From Helianthus annuus (lineage: Eukaryota > Streptophyta > Magnoliopsida > Asterales > Asteraceae): 64,000 bases of DNA. The position numbers were made by a program, and so were the translations under genes. This document shows, piece after piece, positions 35,048 to 47,000 of this stretch (positions are counted from its first letter, which is position 1; each line of letters begins with the position of its first letter). The notes beneath the pieces are model-generated. The model was not told the origin of the DNA. It worked only from the letters and a program-made list of their open reading frames with translations, and made no database searches. Location of the stretch: positions 114,758,916 to 114,822,915 of the forward strand of contig NC_035437.2 of assembly GCF_002127325.2 (NCBI RefSeq), in the 5' to 3' direction.

Positions 35048-36847
35048 CCTTGCCTTGGGTCTAGCCAAGGACCCTTATAAACGTGGCGCACCACGGAGGC
35101 AATCCGTGGAACTATCCTTAGTTTAAGTTTAATCTTTTAGCTTTAATTTGCAGGAATAAAACACACTCATGGTGGTCAAGGATGACAAGGGAAACGAGAA
35201 ACATAACCCCATGCACAAAAACAAGGCCATCCGACAACAATTTCCCCATTACAGTAAGTTCAGCACGGGTCGTGCCCAGCCAACACGGCCCCGTACTGAA
35301 CATCCTGCAGACAAATGCCCAGTTCAGGTAACTGGACACGGGCCGTGTTCACCGAACACGCCCCCGTGTCCAGGCTTCTGTTTCTTTTCTTTAATTATTG
35401 TTACTGGCACCTGAACACGGGGCCGTGCCCGGTCACCGCGGGGTCGTGCCCGGTCACCACGGGGCCGTGTCCAGACTGCCAGTAACACAAAAATTTTGCT
35501 TTTAACACCATTTTGCACATCCAATCAACCTAAAAAATTATTTTTGGGACACATTGAGGACAATGTGTAATTTAAGTGTGGGGGATGCTAAAACCTTGAA
35601 TTTTGCAAGTCCTAATAACAAGCCTTACACAAAACTCTATTGGAACCGCTAATCACCCCAAAATTTTTTCAAAAATTTTCATTTTTTTTTACTTGTCTAA
35701 GTTTAAGTTGGGAATTCTAAGACTAACAAGGTTATATTTTTATAAGTTTACAACTGATAGCGTCGTAATAAAAAGAACCAACATAAGAAAATTATGAAAC
35801 GGCATGACAGGCTTAGTTAAAATTCGATTATATATACGTGATCACATAAAAACCCATTCCCACAAAAGTGAGTTTTGAGCCTTTATTGAGCATACAAATA
35901 TACATCTGTACGCTAAATGCTCATTTTTCGTTTCTTGTGTGAATAGCCGCTTGGTTCTTACGACTCTAAAACTTGCCACAACAATTCATTCCCGGTCCTT
36001 ACCAACTTAAACCCAAGTAAGTAAATGATGGAGACATTAGGACTAACCCTTTTTCTTTCAACACCATTATTTTTATTTTTCTTTTCACCTACCCAAAAAT
36101 TCCCCCTAGTTAGCCCCTTGAGCCTAAACCTTTTCATTTCTTAACCCAAAACCCTTTTTACCCACCAAAAACCCTTTTTATATTTACCTTTTATTTTAGT
36201 AACAAGCTCGATCTTCGTGTGACAAAAAAAATAAATAATAAATAAATAAATAAATTTTTACAAAGTTAGAAATAAACAAACAAAGCTCCTCAAACAAAAG
36301 CTTATTTGAATAAATACTTCATTAAAAATAAAAAGTCACAAAAACAAAATATTTTACGAAAACCGACGCTTTTTACGCTTTTCACCCTTTTTCTACTAAC
36401 CACTAACCCAACCACCCACCTTTAGCCCAAGCCTAACCCTTCACCCATAAAGTCCTCTTGATATTTACAAAGGTATATAGTTAAAAAGGAGGAGGATTGA
36501 TTGCTTGGCAAGTTTATGGTAGGAGTAAGTTCCATGCCGCTCTCGAGTGATTCACTAAAAATACACCTTCAGCCGAGTGTTGAGTGATCCCCCGTGAGGT
36601 ATGTGAACTTGTATATAAATGAGATTTTAAAAAAGGTATGTTATGCCCTAATAAGTAATTTATCTTAAGAAACATTCTTAATAAATCATGCCGAATAGGA
36701 TTGTAAATAAGTAAAAATAAAACCAAAACAATCTTGGAAAATCCCGACACTCTATGACGAGCCCAAAACCTTCTCTTCTACCCATTCCATTTTGGGAGTG
36801 TAAGCCACATATTAAAGAGTTTTGCTTAAGGACAAGCAAAAATTCAA
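35048..36847 (+). other. 3' region of element A, no pol
   Basis: Non-coding apart from a doubtful 81-residue frame (35169-35414) that starts MVVKDDKGNEKHNP and soon runs through the GC-rich words. CACGGGGCCGTG-type words recur at 35262-35301, 35333-35371 and 35412-35473. At about 35572-35586 stands AAGTGTGGGGGATGC, a second polypurine-like tract. The rest is A/T-rich. Confidence 0.7.
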
Positions 36848-36860
36848 GTGTGGGGATATT
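36846..36860 (+). promoter_or_regulatory. Polypurine tract of element A
   Basis: AAGTGTGGGGATATT directly precedes the 3' LTR at 36861 and is typical for Athila plus-strand priming. Confidence 0.75.
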
Positions 36861-38508
36861 TGATGTGTGTAAAATGCAACATATAAATTACATCAAATGA
36901 GGCATAAACTAACCCTTTTTAAGTACTAATGTTGGAAAAAGTGTGTTTTTGTCTTCCTTTTGTATTTTCAGAATTAAATGAGCTCAAATTAACAAAAGAA
37001 GCAAAAAGACAGCTAAATCTAACATAAATACAAGAAAAGGATCAAAAGTGGACTGCCCGACCCCTCGACAGCATCCTCCCAAGCAAAACAAGGAAAACAG
37101 AAGGCTGAACACGCCCCGTGCCGTGCCCAAGAAGCAGCAGACCTGTAGAAGCTTCTATTGCTCACCACGGGGCCGTGCCCAGTGAACACGAGGGCGTGCC
37201 CAAAGTACTGCAGGCGCATTAATTGTAATTACGAGTTACAATTAATGAGGAGAGTAGTATCAGACAGGCACGGGGCTGTGCCCAGGCCTCTGTTCAGCCT
37301 ATAAATAGGAGTGCTTGGATTCATTGCAACTCATCCCTTGGCACACCACCTCTCTCACACTTCATCCACCACCCACCACCATCACAACACCATCATCCAC
37401 CACCATCATCCATTGTCCATCATAGAGTGTGTGAGTCGTCTCGGGATCCAAGATTGATCGTATGAGTTCTTGACAATCAAGGCCATGTTTGCCTAAGTCT
37501 CTTACATCACTTGGTCAAGACAAGTGTTTAGTATAATACTTTTTATTTTTAATCTTTTGCACTTCTTAATTGGTTTTGTATTAATGACTTTAATAACTAG
37601 TTGCTTATGTTGAAGGTGACTCTTCCTTATCGTTTGTCCGTGGTGTCTTGGCATTATTTTACTGTCTATATAAAATAAAAGATTTTCATCATTCATATCT
37701 CCACGGTCTATATGGAGGTATGTTGGCTACCTGGTCAGGGGTTAAGGGAACGGTTTGGTAAGGGTCTTGCCCTTGTTCAGTGTTTAGAGGTCCTGCAAGG
37801 GACCTGAGTCAAATTTAGTAGGACCTCCTTCAATACCCAAAGGTATTGGATGGCGGGGGTCTAAACTCTTTGATCCCCTCATAAGTTAACTACTATTAAT
37901 ACTATAACCCGGCTATTTAGGACTGTATCCCTGCTGACTCAGACTACTTAGTCGAGGGTAACGTCACCTCCAAAAGAGGGGCCTACCATAATTTGCATTA
38001 ATAACTTAATTAATTATCTTTCAATAATCCGACCCTTTAGGATTGTATCCTTGCTGACTCAAACTACTGGGTTGAGGGTAACGTCGCCTTCAAAAGAGGG
38101 GCCTACTACAATAACTAAGATAATCTCTTAAACAAGTGCAAAAGTGCGAAAATAATCAAAGGTTATACTAACACACGAGTCGGATCCAACTGATTCATCT
38201 TGTCTATCTGTTTTTACTTTTACTTTTATTTTCCGCATTTTAGTTAGTTTTATTTTCTTAGTTTAAAAATCTTTTTCTAACATTTTGATTTTATTAGACG
38301 TTGTGGATAAACCGGTACTAAAAGCTCTTGTGTCCTTGGACGACCTCGGTATCTTACCAACACAATACTACGTCCACGATGGGTGCACTTGCCCATATGT
38401 GTGTTTAGTGTTAGTAAATATCGTGTTTTATAAATTTAAAACTTGGCAAAAAAGTGTAAAAAGGGCTTAAAATATATATCTAAAATATATTACACTACAC
38501 ACGCATCA
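36861..38508 (+). repeat. 3' LTR of element A
   Basis: 1648 bp. Compared with the 5' LTR it has several small deletions in the GC-rich word clusters (37107-37130, 37267-37285) and scattered substitutions. The TATA box is at 37300-37307. Confidence 0.92.
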
Positions 38509-38775
38509 GAGCGTTGTGACCAAGGTCGACTACTCGACCGGCGCCAGCCCCTGGGCTCTCCCAGATGCGCGAAAACCCGACCTACACCCCCCGAAGGCAC
38601 GGCAGTGGAATAATCGGTAAAACCTCGCCTCTCGTCCAAAACGAACTGGAGCCACCCATATTCGCCCTTCACCTGGATGCCACAGGAAATAATGGGGAGA
38701 GTGGGTGTCGAACCTGGGTCACAAGGAACACCAAGTTTCTCTCCAACCACTTTACCACTACCTCATTGGTTACCA
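38509..38775 (-). mobile_element. SINE copy 2, head part right of retrotransposon A
   Basis: It resumes after TSD GAGC (38509-38512) and matches 3704-3965 of copy 1, with the B-box and A-box words near 38703-38765 on the minus strand. Confidence 0.65.
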
Positions 38776-40213
38776 AAACAATGCTATACTCTACTTCAAA
38801 CCAACAACCGTGAATTGAATCGTCAAAACCGGATTATCAACCTGATTATCTTAAATTGAACCATGGTTCTCTTAACATGGCCAAACTGGCTAACTTGACT
38901 CGATTTGAGCAGTTCAAGCAGTTTCAACGGCTCTTTTTAACACTCGTACCATCAAGTAAATTAATTCAAGCCTACGCTTCATTTATCGAGCTCAAACGGG
39001 CTCATGAGTTTAAATAAGCCTATTATTTATGTGATTTGTATTTATATATTATTATTATTTATTATTGTTATTATTATTTTTGTCTAAAGCTATAACTGAT
39101 ATAACAAAATAATATATATTATGTTATAACTTATAATTAGTTAAAAAAAATTAATAAACAAGTTGAGCTCAAGCATTTAAAACAAATCTCAAAGCAATAC
39201 AATAAGCACAAGCTTTCAAAAGTTAAATTAAATGAGTCGAGTTCGAGCCTAGGCGAGCTCGGGCTAGGATTGGCTCATTTACACCCAACTAAGACACCTA
39301 TGAACCATCAAAGCTCATTGATGACCTACCATGACTCATTGTAATATGTTCTAACACTTTACGATCTAATATGACATATAGGGCCTGTCATGCTCCAATA
39401 AGAACTATTAGGGGGTGTTCACAGCCCGACTTTTAAGTCAAACTGTGAGCCAAACCATTTGTAACTATTTACTATTACTGAAAACCGAACCAACCGCTGA
39501 ATATTAAAACCCAACCAAACTGAATCGTTACTAACTTTTGGACATATTTCATTTCTCTCTTATAACATTCATAATATAATCTTTGATAAAATTTGGAGTA
39601 TGTCATTGTGACGTGCCTATTTTTCTACTTCTGGATATAATTTTTATTTGAAACCAAGTCCTAAGTAGTAATGTACAAGTAATCAAAGTACATACGTACA
39701 TGTTATTTAAACTACCTCACAATTAGCTTTTCTATATATTGATACCATTTGACCTTTGGTTATTGTGATAATATAATGTAATATAAAACTGGGTTCGCCC
39801 CACCACAAAACACGAGTACACCCCACTAGTTATATTATAGTGTAAATACCTTTTCAAGTCCTTATTGTAGTAATATATATATATATATATATAATTAGCA
39901 ACCTTTTAAAATAAGTTATCATTACATATGATATTCTTTTAAAAAAAGTATGCAACCTTTTAGAAGAAGGGTTGCGTTTATGTTTTGAAAAAGGCAACCT
40001 TTTTAACAAAAGTTGCAGTTTTCAATAAAATTTGTAACTTTTTAAGAAAAAAGTTGCAAATTCAATATAATTTTGCAGCTTTTTTATGAAAAAGGTTGCA
40101 TTAGATCTTCTAATGCAACCTTTATCTTCAACAAAGTTGCATTAGAGTCAAATGCAACTCATCTGAAAAAGGTTGCTTCTAAAAGGTTGCATTAGGCCTA
40201 TTTTATAGCAGTG
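38776..40213. other. CACTA copy 2 interior right part and terminus
   Basis: Counterpart of 3966-5399: AT-rich, no gene, ending in the dense AAAAGGTTGC subterminal array (about 39890-40213). An AT microsatellite near 39874-39893 is longer than in copy 1. Confidence 0.7.
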
Positions 40214-41617
40214 GGTGGTATTATATATAGATCATTTTTATTAACTAAAAATCACACCTTAATATTATAATTTTGTTTTAATCCATATAAGATTATATAA
40301 AACTATATTTTTTAATTTTTAAATTTAAAGCATGGCTTGACTACTCTTTTCTTTCTTTCTTTTTTTCTACAATTTCGCCTTTGACTTTCTCAAGTAGTTT
40401 GAATGGTTTTGGATTTTACCTTTCTCAATTGAGCCCTTGAAACGCCATGAACAATCAACATGCTATAGTCTACTCCTAAATGATTAGCCAGACCCGTTTG
40501 TGATGTGAGATCGGTGAATAACACCAAACCTAACATTTATAACCATCAAAACAAGCAAAAAACATAAATGTTAAAGTGATGTGAGATCAGTGAATAATAG
40601 CAAACCTAACATTTATAACCAACAAAACAAACAAAAAAACCACAAAATCCTCATAACTACACGTTAAATAAGGAACCAAAAAATCCTCATAACTACACAT
40701 CAAATAAGGAACAAAAAAAATAATTGTTACAAATTCTTCCTTTGTTTATAGATCCATTCTAGAACATGCTTGTAAAAAAAAAAATTCTAAAAATATATCT
40801 GGTAATGAATTTCAAACCGATCAAAGTTAGTATGTGTATATGTTACATCAACACCAAAAAAATCAAAGCATACATGTCCATACAATTAATTAAACCAAAA
40901 TACTCAAATTAGTACTTTTGAAAACAAGCAGTGATTTTTAAAAATGTAAAGAAAGATTATGAAGCAAATCAAATTAGATGAAAGTAAAATAAATAAAAGC
41001 TCTTACATTTGCACCGAAAAAGAGATGCCATCTTTGGGGCCAGGATGTGGAAGAATGAGAGAAGAAAGTGTGCGGCGGTGATTAAGTGATTATAATGCAA
41101 ATGGTATTATGTTCGTTTAAATAGGAAGTGTGGGGTTACCCTAATGAAAATTTTACTATAATCACCCTACGAATTTTAAGAGCTTTCAAAATGGAACCCA
41201 ACTATTATAGAAAATGTCATTTTGATCTATCATAGTGCAAATAAAGTTATTCTTTTACTAGTAATTTAGAGTTTTCGACCTTTAGGTATATTGTGAATTT
41301 CACTTTTAATCCTAAATATTATGTTCATATGTTGTAATAGTTTATGTCTTGTTGTTTAACGATCGATAATTTTGCATGTGAAGTTTGGTCACGTGTCTTG
41401 CACATTGATAGGACAAACTGGATTTATTTTTACCCTTTTATTGAAAAAAGTAAATTACGTTTTTGGCGCATGTGATTAAGTTATTTTAACTGTATCAGCT
41501 CATAAAGGAATTTTATGACACTTCAACCACCAATGCCATTTTCCTTACCTTTTTAGCCCCTAAAATTAACTCCATCCATGTTATTCCTTAAAATCCAGGT
41601 ACATGTCCCTTATATGA
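40214..41617. other. AT-rich spacer, copy 2
   Basis: Counterpart of 5400-6841; the same small tandem duplications are present (about 40500-40735). No gene seen. Confidence 0.6.
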
Positions 41618-42515
41618 TGTCACACCCCAACCGATGGTGGAATCATCGGGGCGCGGCACTAGGCGAATCTGATTGCTCAAGAGAATCCATAACAACTATT
41701 TAGCGACAATATTTAAAGCGTTCATTATCCCATACTAATAAACAATACATCAATAAACAGTCATACAGGTTTTCATATTCTCTCAAACAATACAAATCCG
41801 ACAACCTAGATTTGTTGTGAGTTTCTAGACTTCCTAGATTGGATTGATTGAGAGCGCGTCTGAGTTAGCCTGATCACAGAACGATAACGTAAGCTTTGAA
41901 CAGCGTGTAACAGTGCGTCGAGTGTGATGTTGGATCGGATGGCGGTTCGGTCGGATGGTCATTCGATTGGAGAAGTGTGTTTGTGAAATGTTGAACTTTT
42001 GAAGTTTTCGTTGTAGTATAAGTAAAGTCATTCGATTGGATGGTCATCCGGACGGATGACCGTTCGATCGGATGGCAATTCGTTTAAATGGAAGTTATAA
42101 AGAATCAAGTCCCTCGTCCGGATAGTCATTCGATCGGATGGTCATCCGATCGGATGACTATTCGGGTGGAAACTGATATTCCTTGAAGTTTTGCAAAAAT
42201 TGTCTAAGTATTGAAATTATTAGTCACCTGGTCGAATAGCCGTTCGATCGGATGGCTATTCGATCGAGCAACTGTTCGTTTTGAAAACTTGCAAAAACAG
42301 TTAAGTTAGAAAGTTTGCAGTTTGACCGAGACGGTGTAACATGTGTTAAACAACAGAAACCACATCAATTCCGAGTCATCCGATCGGATGGGAATCACCC
42401 CATTCGATCAGAACAAACTGTTCTTGATGGAGCTTCATATTCAACCCGTGAATCGATCATCTCTTTGATAGAAATCTATTCTCAGGCCGGTTCTCCACTA
42501 GAGAATGAGTGAAGA
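41618..42515 (-). mobile_element. LTR fragment G, copy 2, interrupted by element D
   Basis: Starts TGTCACACCCC like copy 1. Its inner part (41932-42265) is filled with TTCGATCGGATG-type words. Element D begins directly at 42516, so D appears to have inserted into G. The rest of G would lie beyond D, E and F, outside the window. Confidence 0.6.
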
Positions 42516-43914
42516 TGTGACAACCCGAGTTTTCAAGGTCTTTCCTTTGCGTGTTAATTATTTGCAATCCTGTGCTCATAATTCGGGTAGCGTTATATCT
42601 TGTGCTTGAATAATTGAAGTCGTATGTGTATTAACTATTTAAGACTAGTTTATGTTTTAATACCTTTAAACTAAATAAAACCCAACTCGACGAAATACAT
42701 CATATCCATGTTTGACGAAATACTAGGTTCTTCGTCGTTGCCATGCATGACGAAACTTAGTGTTTCGCCGATGGTGGTTTTTCGCCAAAAAAGGGTCTCG
42801 GCCCAAGGCTTGTTAAGCCCAACCTTTCCCCATTATTATTATGTGCACCTAGGAAGGTATACGTACAACTCTTTTTGGCAAACCCTAAATCCCTTCCTAC
42901 TACACATGGGTGGCCGCAACCCCTTCCATCTCTTTCGAAGCCTTGGCTGTTGCACCATCGTAATCCGGTTAGTATGTCTTCACTCTAATGATAGAAATCC
43001 GTTGATTGTTTGTAACTGTGTTTGTCCGATCTAGTTGATAATCATGAGTTTATTATGAATATTGATTGTGTCTATGAGCATGAATTCGAATTCTATGTGA
43101 CAATATGAATGAAGTAAATGGTTTGGAATGCATGGTAGTGCGGTTGTGATGAACATATTATGATAATTAACTGATTAGATCGAATGGCTAGTGTACTTGA
43201 TACTAACAATTGTTAATCGGTAAGCTACGGTGCACACTGTTAATAATTCGGTGGTGTCTTGGCCCAATAGATCAACTTGGATTTGGATGGGTTTATGGAG
43301 TTAATTTCTTGATAAAGGAAACTGATGATTATGAAAGAATTAGTGGCTGCCTGGTTGAATTCGGATTCATGTGATAAAACTGTTGAATGATGATTCATTA
43401 GAATTATGTTGAATGATCAAGACTCATAATAATCGAAGTTGTAACTGTTTTGATTGGTATTGTGAGAATTCATTATGTTATTGATTGTGACTATCTGATG
43501 AGTAGGGCGACAAAGGATAACTCCCGATGAAAGATCAGAGCTTCGACGAAAGATCCCCGACGAAATATGGTATTTCGTCGACCGGTTCTCTTGACGAAAT
43601 ATGGTATTTCGTCTGCTGGGCTTCTTTTTGGACGAACATTGTTTTTCGTCGAGGCTGCTATTGGGCCTGGGCTGAACTTTCTGTTAGGCTCCTCACACAC
43701 TATTGTTTGTATAATCGTCTGGGTCTTGAACTAATGTGACTCATACTAGTAGGAGGAATGTAATAATTGTCAACCCGTATTTGGAATTGACTGGTAAACG
43801 AACAGTATGGAATTCAACCGCCCACTGTATGACATTATGATGCGTGTTTTAGTTGTTGTATTGCATGAACAAATGTTAAGACGTGCATGTTATTATGTGG
43901 TGATACTTGGGCAA

Positions 43915-43922
43915 TATAAATA
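43915..43922 (+). promoter_or_regulatory. TATA box of element D LTR, copy 2
   Basis: TATAAATA followed by GGGGATATG; the same position as in copy 1 and in the 3' LTR (near 50812-50819). Confidence 0.6.
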
Positions 43923-44314
43923 GGGGATATGTGATTTATGAATGATTGTTATTTGTTATGCGATGATCCTTGCTATGAATACATGACTTGCTTATGATGA
44001 ATATCTCACTTAACTGTTAAGTGTTATTACGAAACATGCATGGGAATAGTGAACTTATCTGTTACGTGTGTTATGAATGATTGTTATTTGTTATGCGATG
44101 ATCCTTGTTATGAATACACACTATGAACATACGTGAACAACGTGAACGTAAACTGATTTTGTGTACATGTACATCATAGGCTTTGACTGTTTATGTATGA
44201 ACAAGTAGCTAGTCTTACCGAGCAAACCAAGGTGAGTTCACTCCTCTCAAAACAAGCATGCGTCCGGTAGGGACAATTAAACTGGCAAAACTTGTAAACG
44301 GATTTTCGTAAACC

Positions 44315-44413
44315 CATATCCTTGTAGGGGATATGAGGCGGTTTTCAAATACCCACATCCTTGTAGGGGATGTGAGGCGGATTTCATAAACGCATATCCT
44401 TGCAGGGGATATG
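44315..44413 (+). repeat. Three-unit hairpin array in D LTR, copy 2
   Basis: Three hairpins (44315-44335, 44354-44374, 44393-44413) at an exact 39-bp period. Arms are CATATCC/GGATATG, CACATCC/GGATGTG and CATATCC/GGATATG, with loop TTGTAGG or TTGCAGG. The middle unit differs on both arms so that pairing is kept. It lies about 390-500 bp downstream of the TATA box, so it would be transcribed. Confidence 0.85.
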
Positions 44414-45065
44414 CAACGGTTTTCAGTAATGGTTGATGTTGGATAATACACTCAATCTCTATCACTTAAGTCCCATCATACTACCGGGTTAATTGCTTGA
44501 AGGGCAACGGGGTTATTAGTTGATAGCGCTATTAGGTTTGGCACCCTCACGACGTACTTGGATAGGAGGGGCGTGAACTAATAACTTTAAATCATGACCA
44601 ATGTTTGACAGAGCATTGGAGAAGGGCAAAAAGGGCCGTCTGCGGTATCGAGTTATTATCAACATAACTTAACACGAATCAGTAATCGGTAACGAACGGA
44701 TTAACAAATCAGTGAACTCACCAGCGTTGTCTGATACACGTTTTTCTGCATGCTTGCAGGCCCTTAGGTACATGTTGTTGGGACTTGCTGTCTGGGATGC
44801 TGGAGTGGTCATGGGTCGAGATACAAGGGATCGCAAGTCAAGATTAATGGTTTTCGTACATATGGTTTATGGAACATTTAACAATTGATTTATGTTTCCA
44901 CTGTATACAATGAATTACATTAAACGTTTTGTAACATTTTATGTTAATGAATGAAAGTTTTTATTTAAAATATTGTTATGAGTTCAATGTGATTGGTGGC
45001 TAGATCCTGGTACATCACACGTCCCACGGTGTTTCCGCAAGTGGTATTTTGGGGGTGTGACAGTT

Positions 45066-45078
45066 TGGTGTCAGAGCC
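45066..45078 (+). other. Primer-binding site of element D, copy 2
   Basis: TGGTGTCAGAGCC: one mismatch to the tRNA-iMet complement that is intact in copy 1. Confidence 0.85.
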
Positions 45079-46400
45079 ACTGGTTATAGTGAACTTGGTT
45101 TTAAAACGTTTTTTTGTAAAACCAGACTATAACCAAACAGTTCTGAATACGCGAATACGACCATGACACTCAGCTCCAGATTGCAAGGTTAGTCTTTCTC
45201 ACTTATTGCATACATCACATGACTAGTACACATTTGTTTATGATGTAACATACGAACACACACTCGTCACTATAGCATGATGAGATGAAATGTTTGCTTG
45301 CTTGCATTATGATGCGTTGAAAGTATGTCATAGTCCTTGAATTTCTGTGATCTTATCATTTTGATAACTTCCGTTTGATACCTGAGTTTGAAGAACCATT
45401 TGACATGAGTTAGGAGGAACTGAGATGAACATGCAAATCACAATATTATTGTGGGTGCACACATAATAATAATGTGGGGCGCATGTGAGTCCCAGTGAGG
45501 CTTAACAAGTGAAAAGGGGGTTCTGTCCCGTTATTCGAACAGTGAGAAACGTAACAAACCTATAGGAGTCCTAACAGTGATTGCCTCCTACTTGAATGTA
45601 ATCTTTGCACTCCTCTCTGAATCCTTATGAATCTTGATGTTATCGAGTATTACATGAGCACCCATCCGAACGCCTAGTGAACTGTGTAGAATGTTAGGTG
45701 CTTGCACGAACGTCCTTGAGTTGTATGTCGCAGCGTCGAATGATTGGTCTATACCTCCTTCACTCCTCTCTGTTTGCTGGAACTCAATGTATTGACGTCT
45801 TAGTTCCTGAAGTGTGATCACTTCTGCAACACTCTCGTAACAGACCGTGTATTACTCAAACAACTTGCAGCATCGGTGGATAAAAGGATGAGTGTAGTAC
45901 TTTACCGACTTCAGTATTTGGACGACCCTGATTACCAACAACGAACATCAGCAATTTGACGCCAATCAAATCTTTAACCATTGTTAGCGACTTATGGGAG
46001 TCAACTCTTACGAGTTAATCGGGACATAAACGATGACCATGGGCTATGGTATGAAATGTGAAGTTGCCAGAACAATGAGTAACGCCTAGGACGAGACACA
46101 GAAATGTGACAAGAGGGACCCTGTTGGTGAGAGATTGTAGGGCTCTGTTTTAAGCAACAACATTAGAGGCAACACTCACGGCAACGTCAAGGTACCTGTA
46201 ATGGTAGCCAACTATATGGAAATGAAGGTTCCTACGACATGGAGTGGCCGTCGTTAAATCAAGACGACAACAATCAAGGGAACGACGACAGTACTGGAAA
46301 TTCTCGTAACAAGAACAACAACACGGGAAATGAAGCTCATGGAAGGGTAATTAGGACTGGCATAGGCGACGCCAGGAATATAGCAACATGGTGGCCTACA
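45079..46400 (+). pseudogene. Degenerate leader and gag of element D, copy 2
   Basis: No sense frame survives. The zinc-knuckle area (about 46060-46170) is ruined. The Asn-rich tail (about 46255-46345, NNNTGNEAHGR) is recognisable by comparison with the gag tail of E at 54455-54540. An antisense frame of 77 residues (45588-45821, minus) is open; it begins MITLQELRRQYIEFQQTE and I do not recognise it. Confidence 0.7.
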
Positions 46401-47000
46401 CGTTCTTGGTAGTTAATCGCTTCGTCTTTGTTCTGTTTAATCCTGATGCTCCTTAAAACCGAATTTGTTGTGGAATCGACTGATGGCAAGAGAAATGAAA
46501 CCTCATATGTTCGTTGGGATGCAAACTCGACCTTGTGGGACAAGTGTTCAACTTCGACCTTCCTTCTACTATTCTTGATGGTTTTGGTGCAGTAATTAGT
46601 GTGGGTTGGTTATCCAGAGATCGTGTAGATATACCCTGTGAGAAGAAAATTTTGCGTATCCCTGTCCCTGGTGGAGAACCGTTATCTGTTCTAAAGCATC
46701 AGAGTGGTGCAAGGGTTAGCATCATTTCAGCCATGAAGGCCCAGAAGTGTCTACGAAGGGATTACCCCGCTACGTTAACAACTGTTACTGACGTTAAGGC
46801 TAAGGAGGTGAGGATCAACGATCCACCAATTGTTCGTGATTCCTCTCGGTGTGCTACTCGAGGAACTTCCTGGTTTACTTCCACTACTGTTAGGCAGAAT
46901 CTTAGTTTGATCTCACACCAGAGGCAGCCCAGATTACTCGTACTCTCATCGTCTTGCACCAGGAGGGTTGCAAGAGCTGTCTAATCAACTATAGGAACTG
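46401..47000 (+). pseudogene. Degenerate protease and linker of element D
   Basis: A frame open from 46514 reads CKLDLVGQVFNFDLPS, VGWLSRDRVDIPCEKKILRI and SGARVSIISAMKAQKCLRRD. These are the late protease and linker blocks of Tekay elements (compare E around 54760-55010). The active-site DSGA block just upstream is destroyed, and the frame breaks before the RT. Confidence 0.8.

Larger units (their letters stand above)
17970..38508 (+). mobile_element. Element A: Athila-type non-autonomous LTR retrotransposon (gag-protease only)
   Basis: The LTRs begin TGATG and end CATCA, flanked by GAGC (17966-17969 and 38509-38512). The primer-binding site matches tRNA-Asp, as in Athila. The interior encodes an Athila-like gag and aspartic protease. 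There is no reverse transcriptase, RNase H or integrase between the protease end (35047) and the 3' LTR (36861). It fits the TR-GAG class of non-autonomous elements, which depend on a full Athila for enzymes. Without the nested element B it is about 7.8 kb. The two LTRs differ clearly by substitutions and a small deletion, so A is older than B. Copy 1 of the duplication shows the empty site (3697-3705). Confidence 0.88.
14659..40213. mobile_element. CACTA transposon, copy 2, interrupted by retrotransposon A
   Basis: Same element as 505-5399. The left terminus has mutated to CACCACAAGAAAA (T to C at the fourth base). The right end ATTTTATAGCAGTG (to 40213) is intact, with TSD GGT at 14656-14658 and 40214-40216. 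Because the TSD and flanks match copy 1, this copy arose by segmental duplication and not by a separate transposition. It is 5.0 kb once the 20.5-kb insertion is removed. Confidence 0.88.
42516..45062 (+). repeat. 5' LTR of element D, copy 2
   Basis: 2547 bp, TGTGACAACCCGAG...GGGGGTGTGACA. It holds two clusters of GACGAAATA/TATTTCGTC words (42708-42790 and 43499-43652), a TATA box and the hairpin array. Confidence 0.9.

Noticed and set aside
35169..35414. Possible env-like or accessory protein downstream of the protease in element A
   Set aside because: The frame is short, has no signal or membrane segment, and its second half is only the GC-rich CACGG words.
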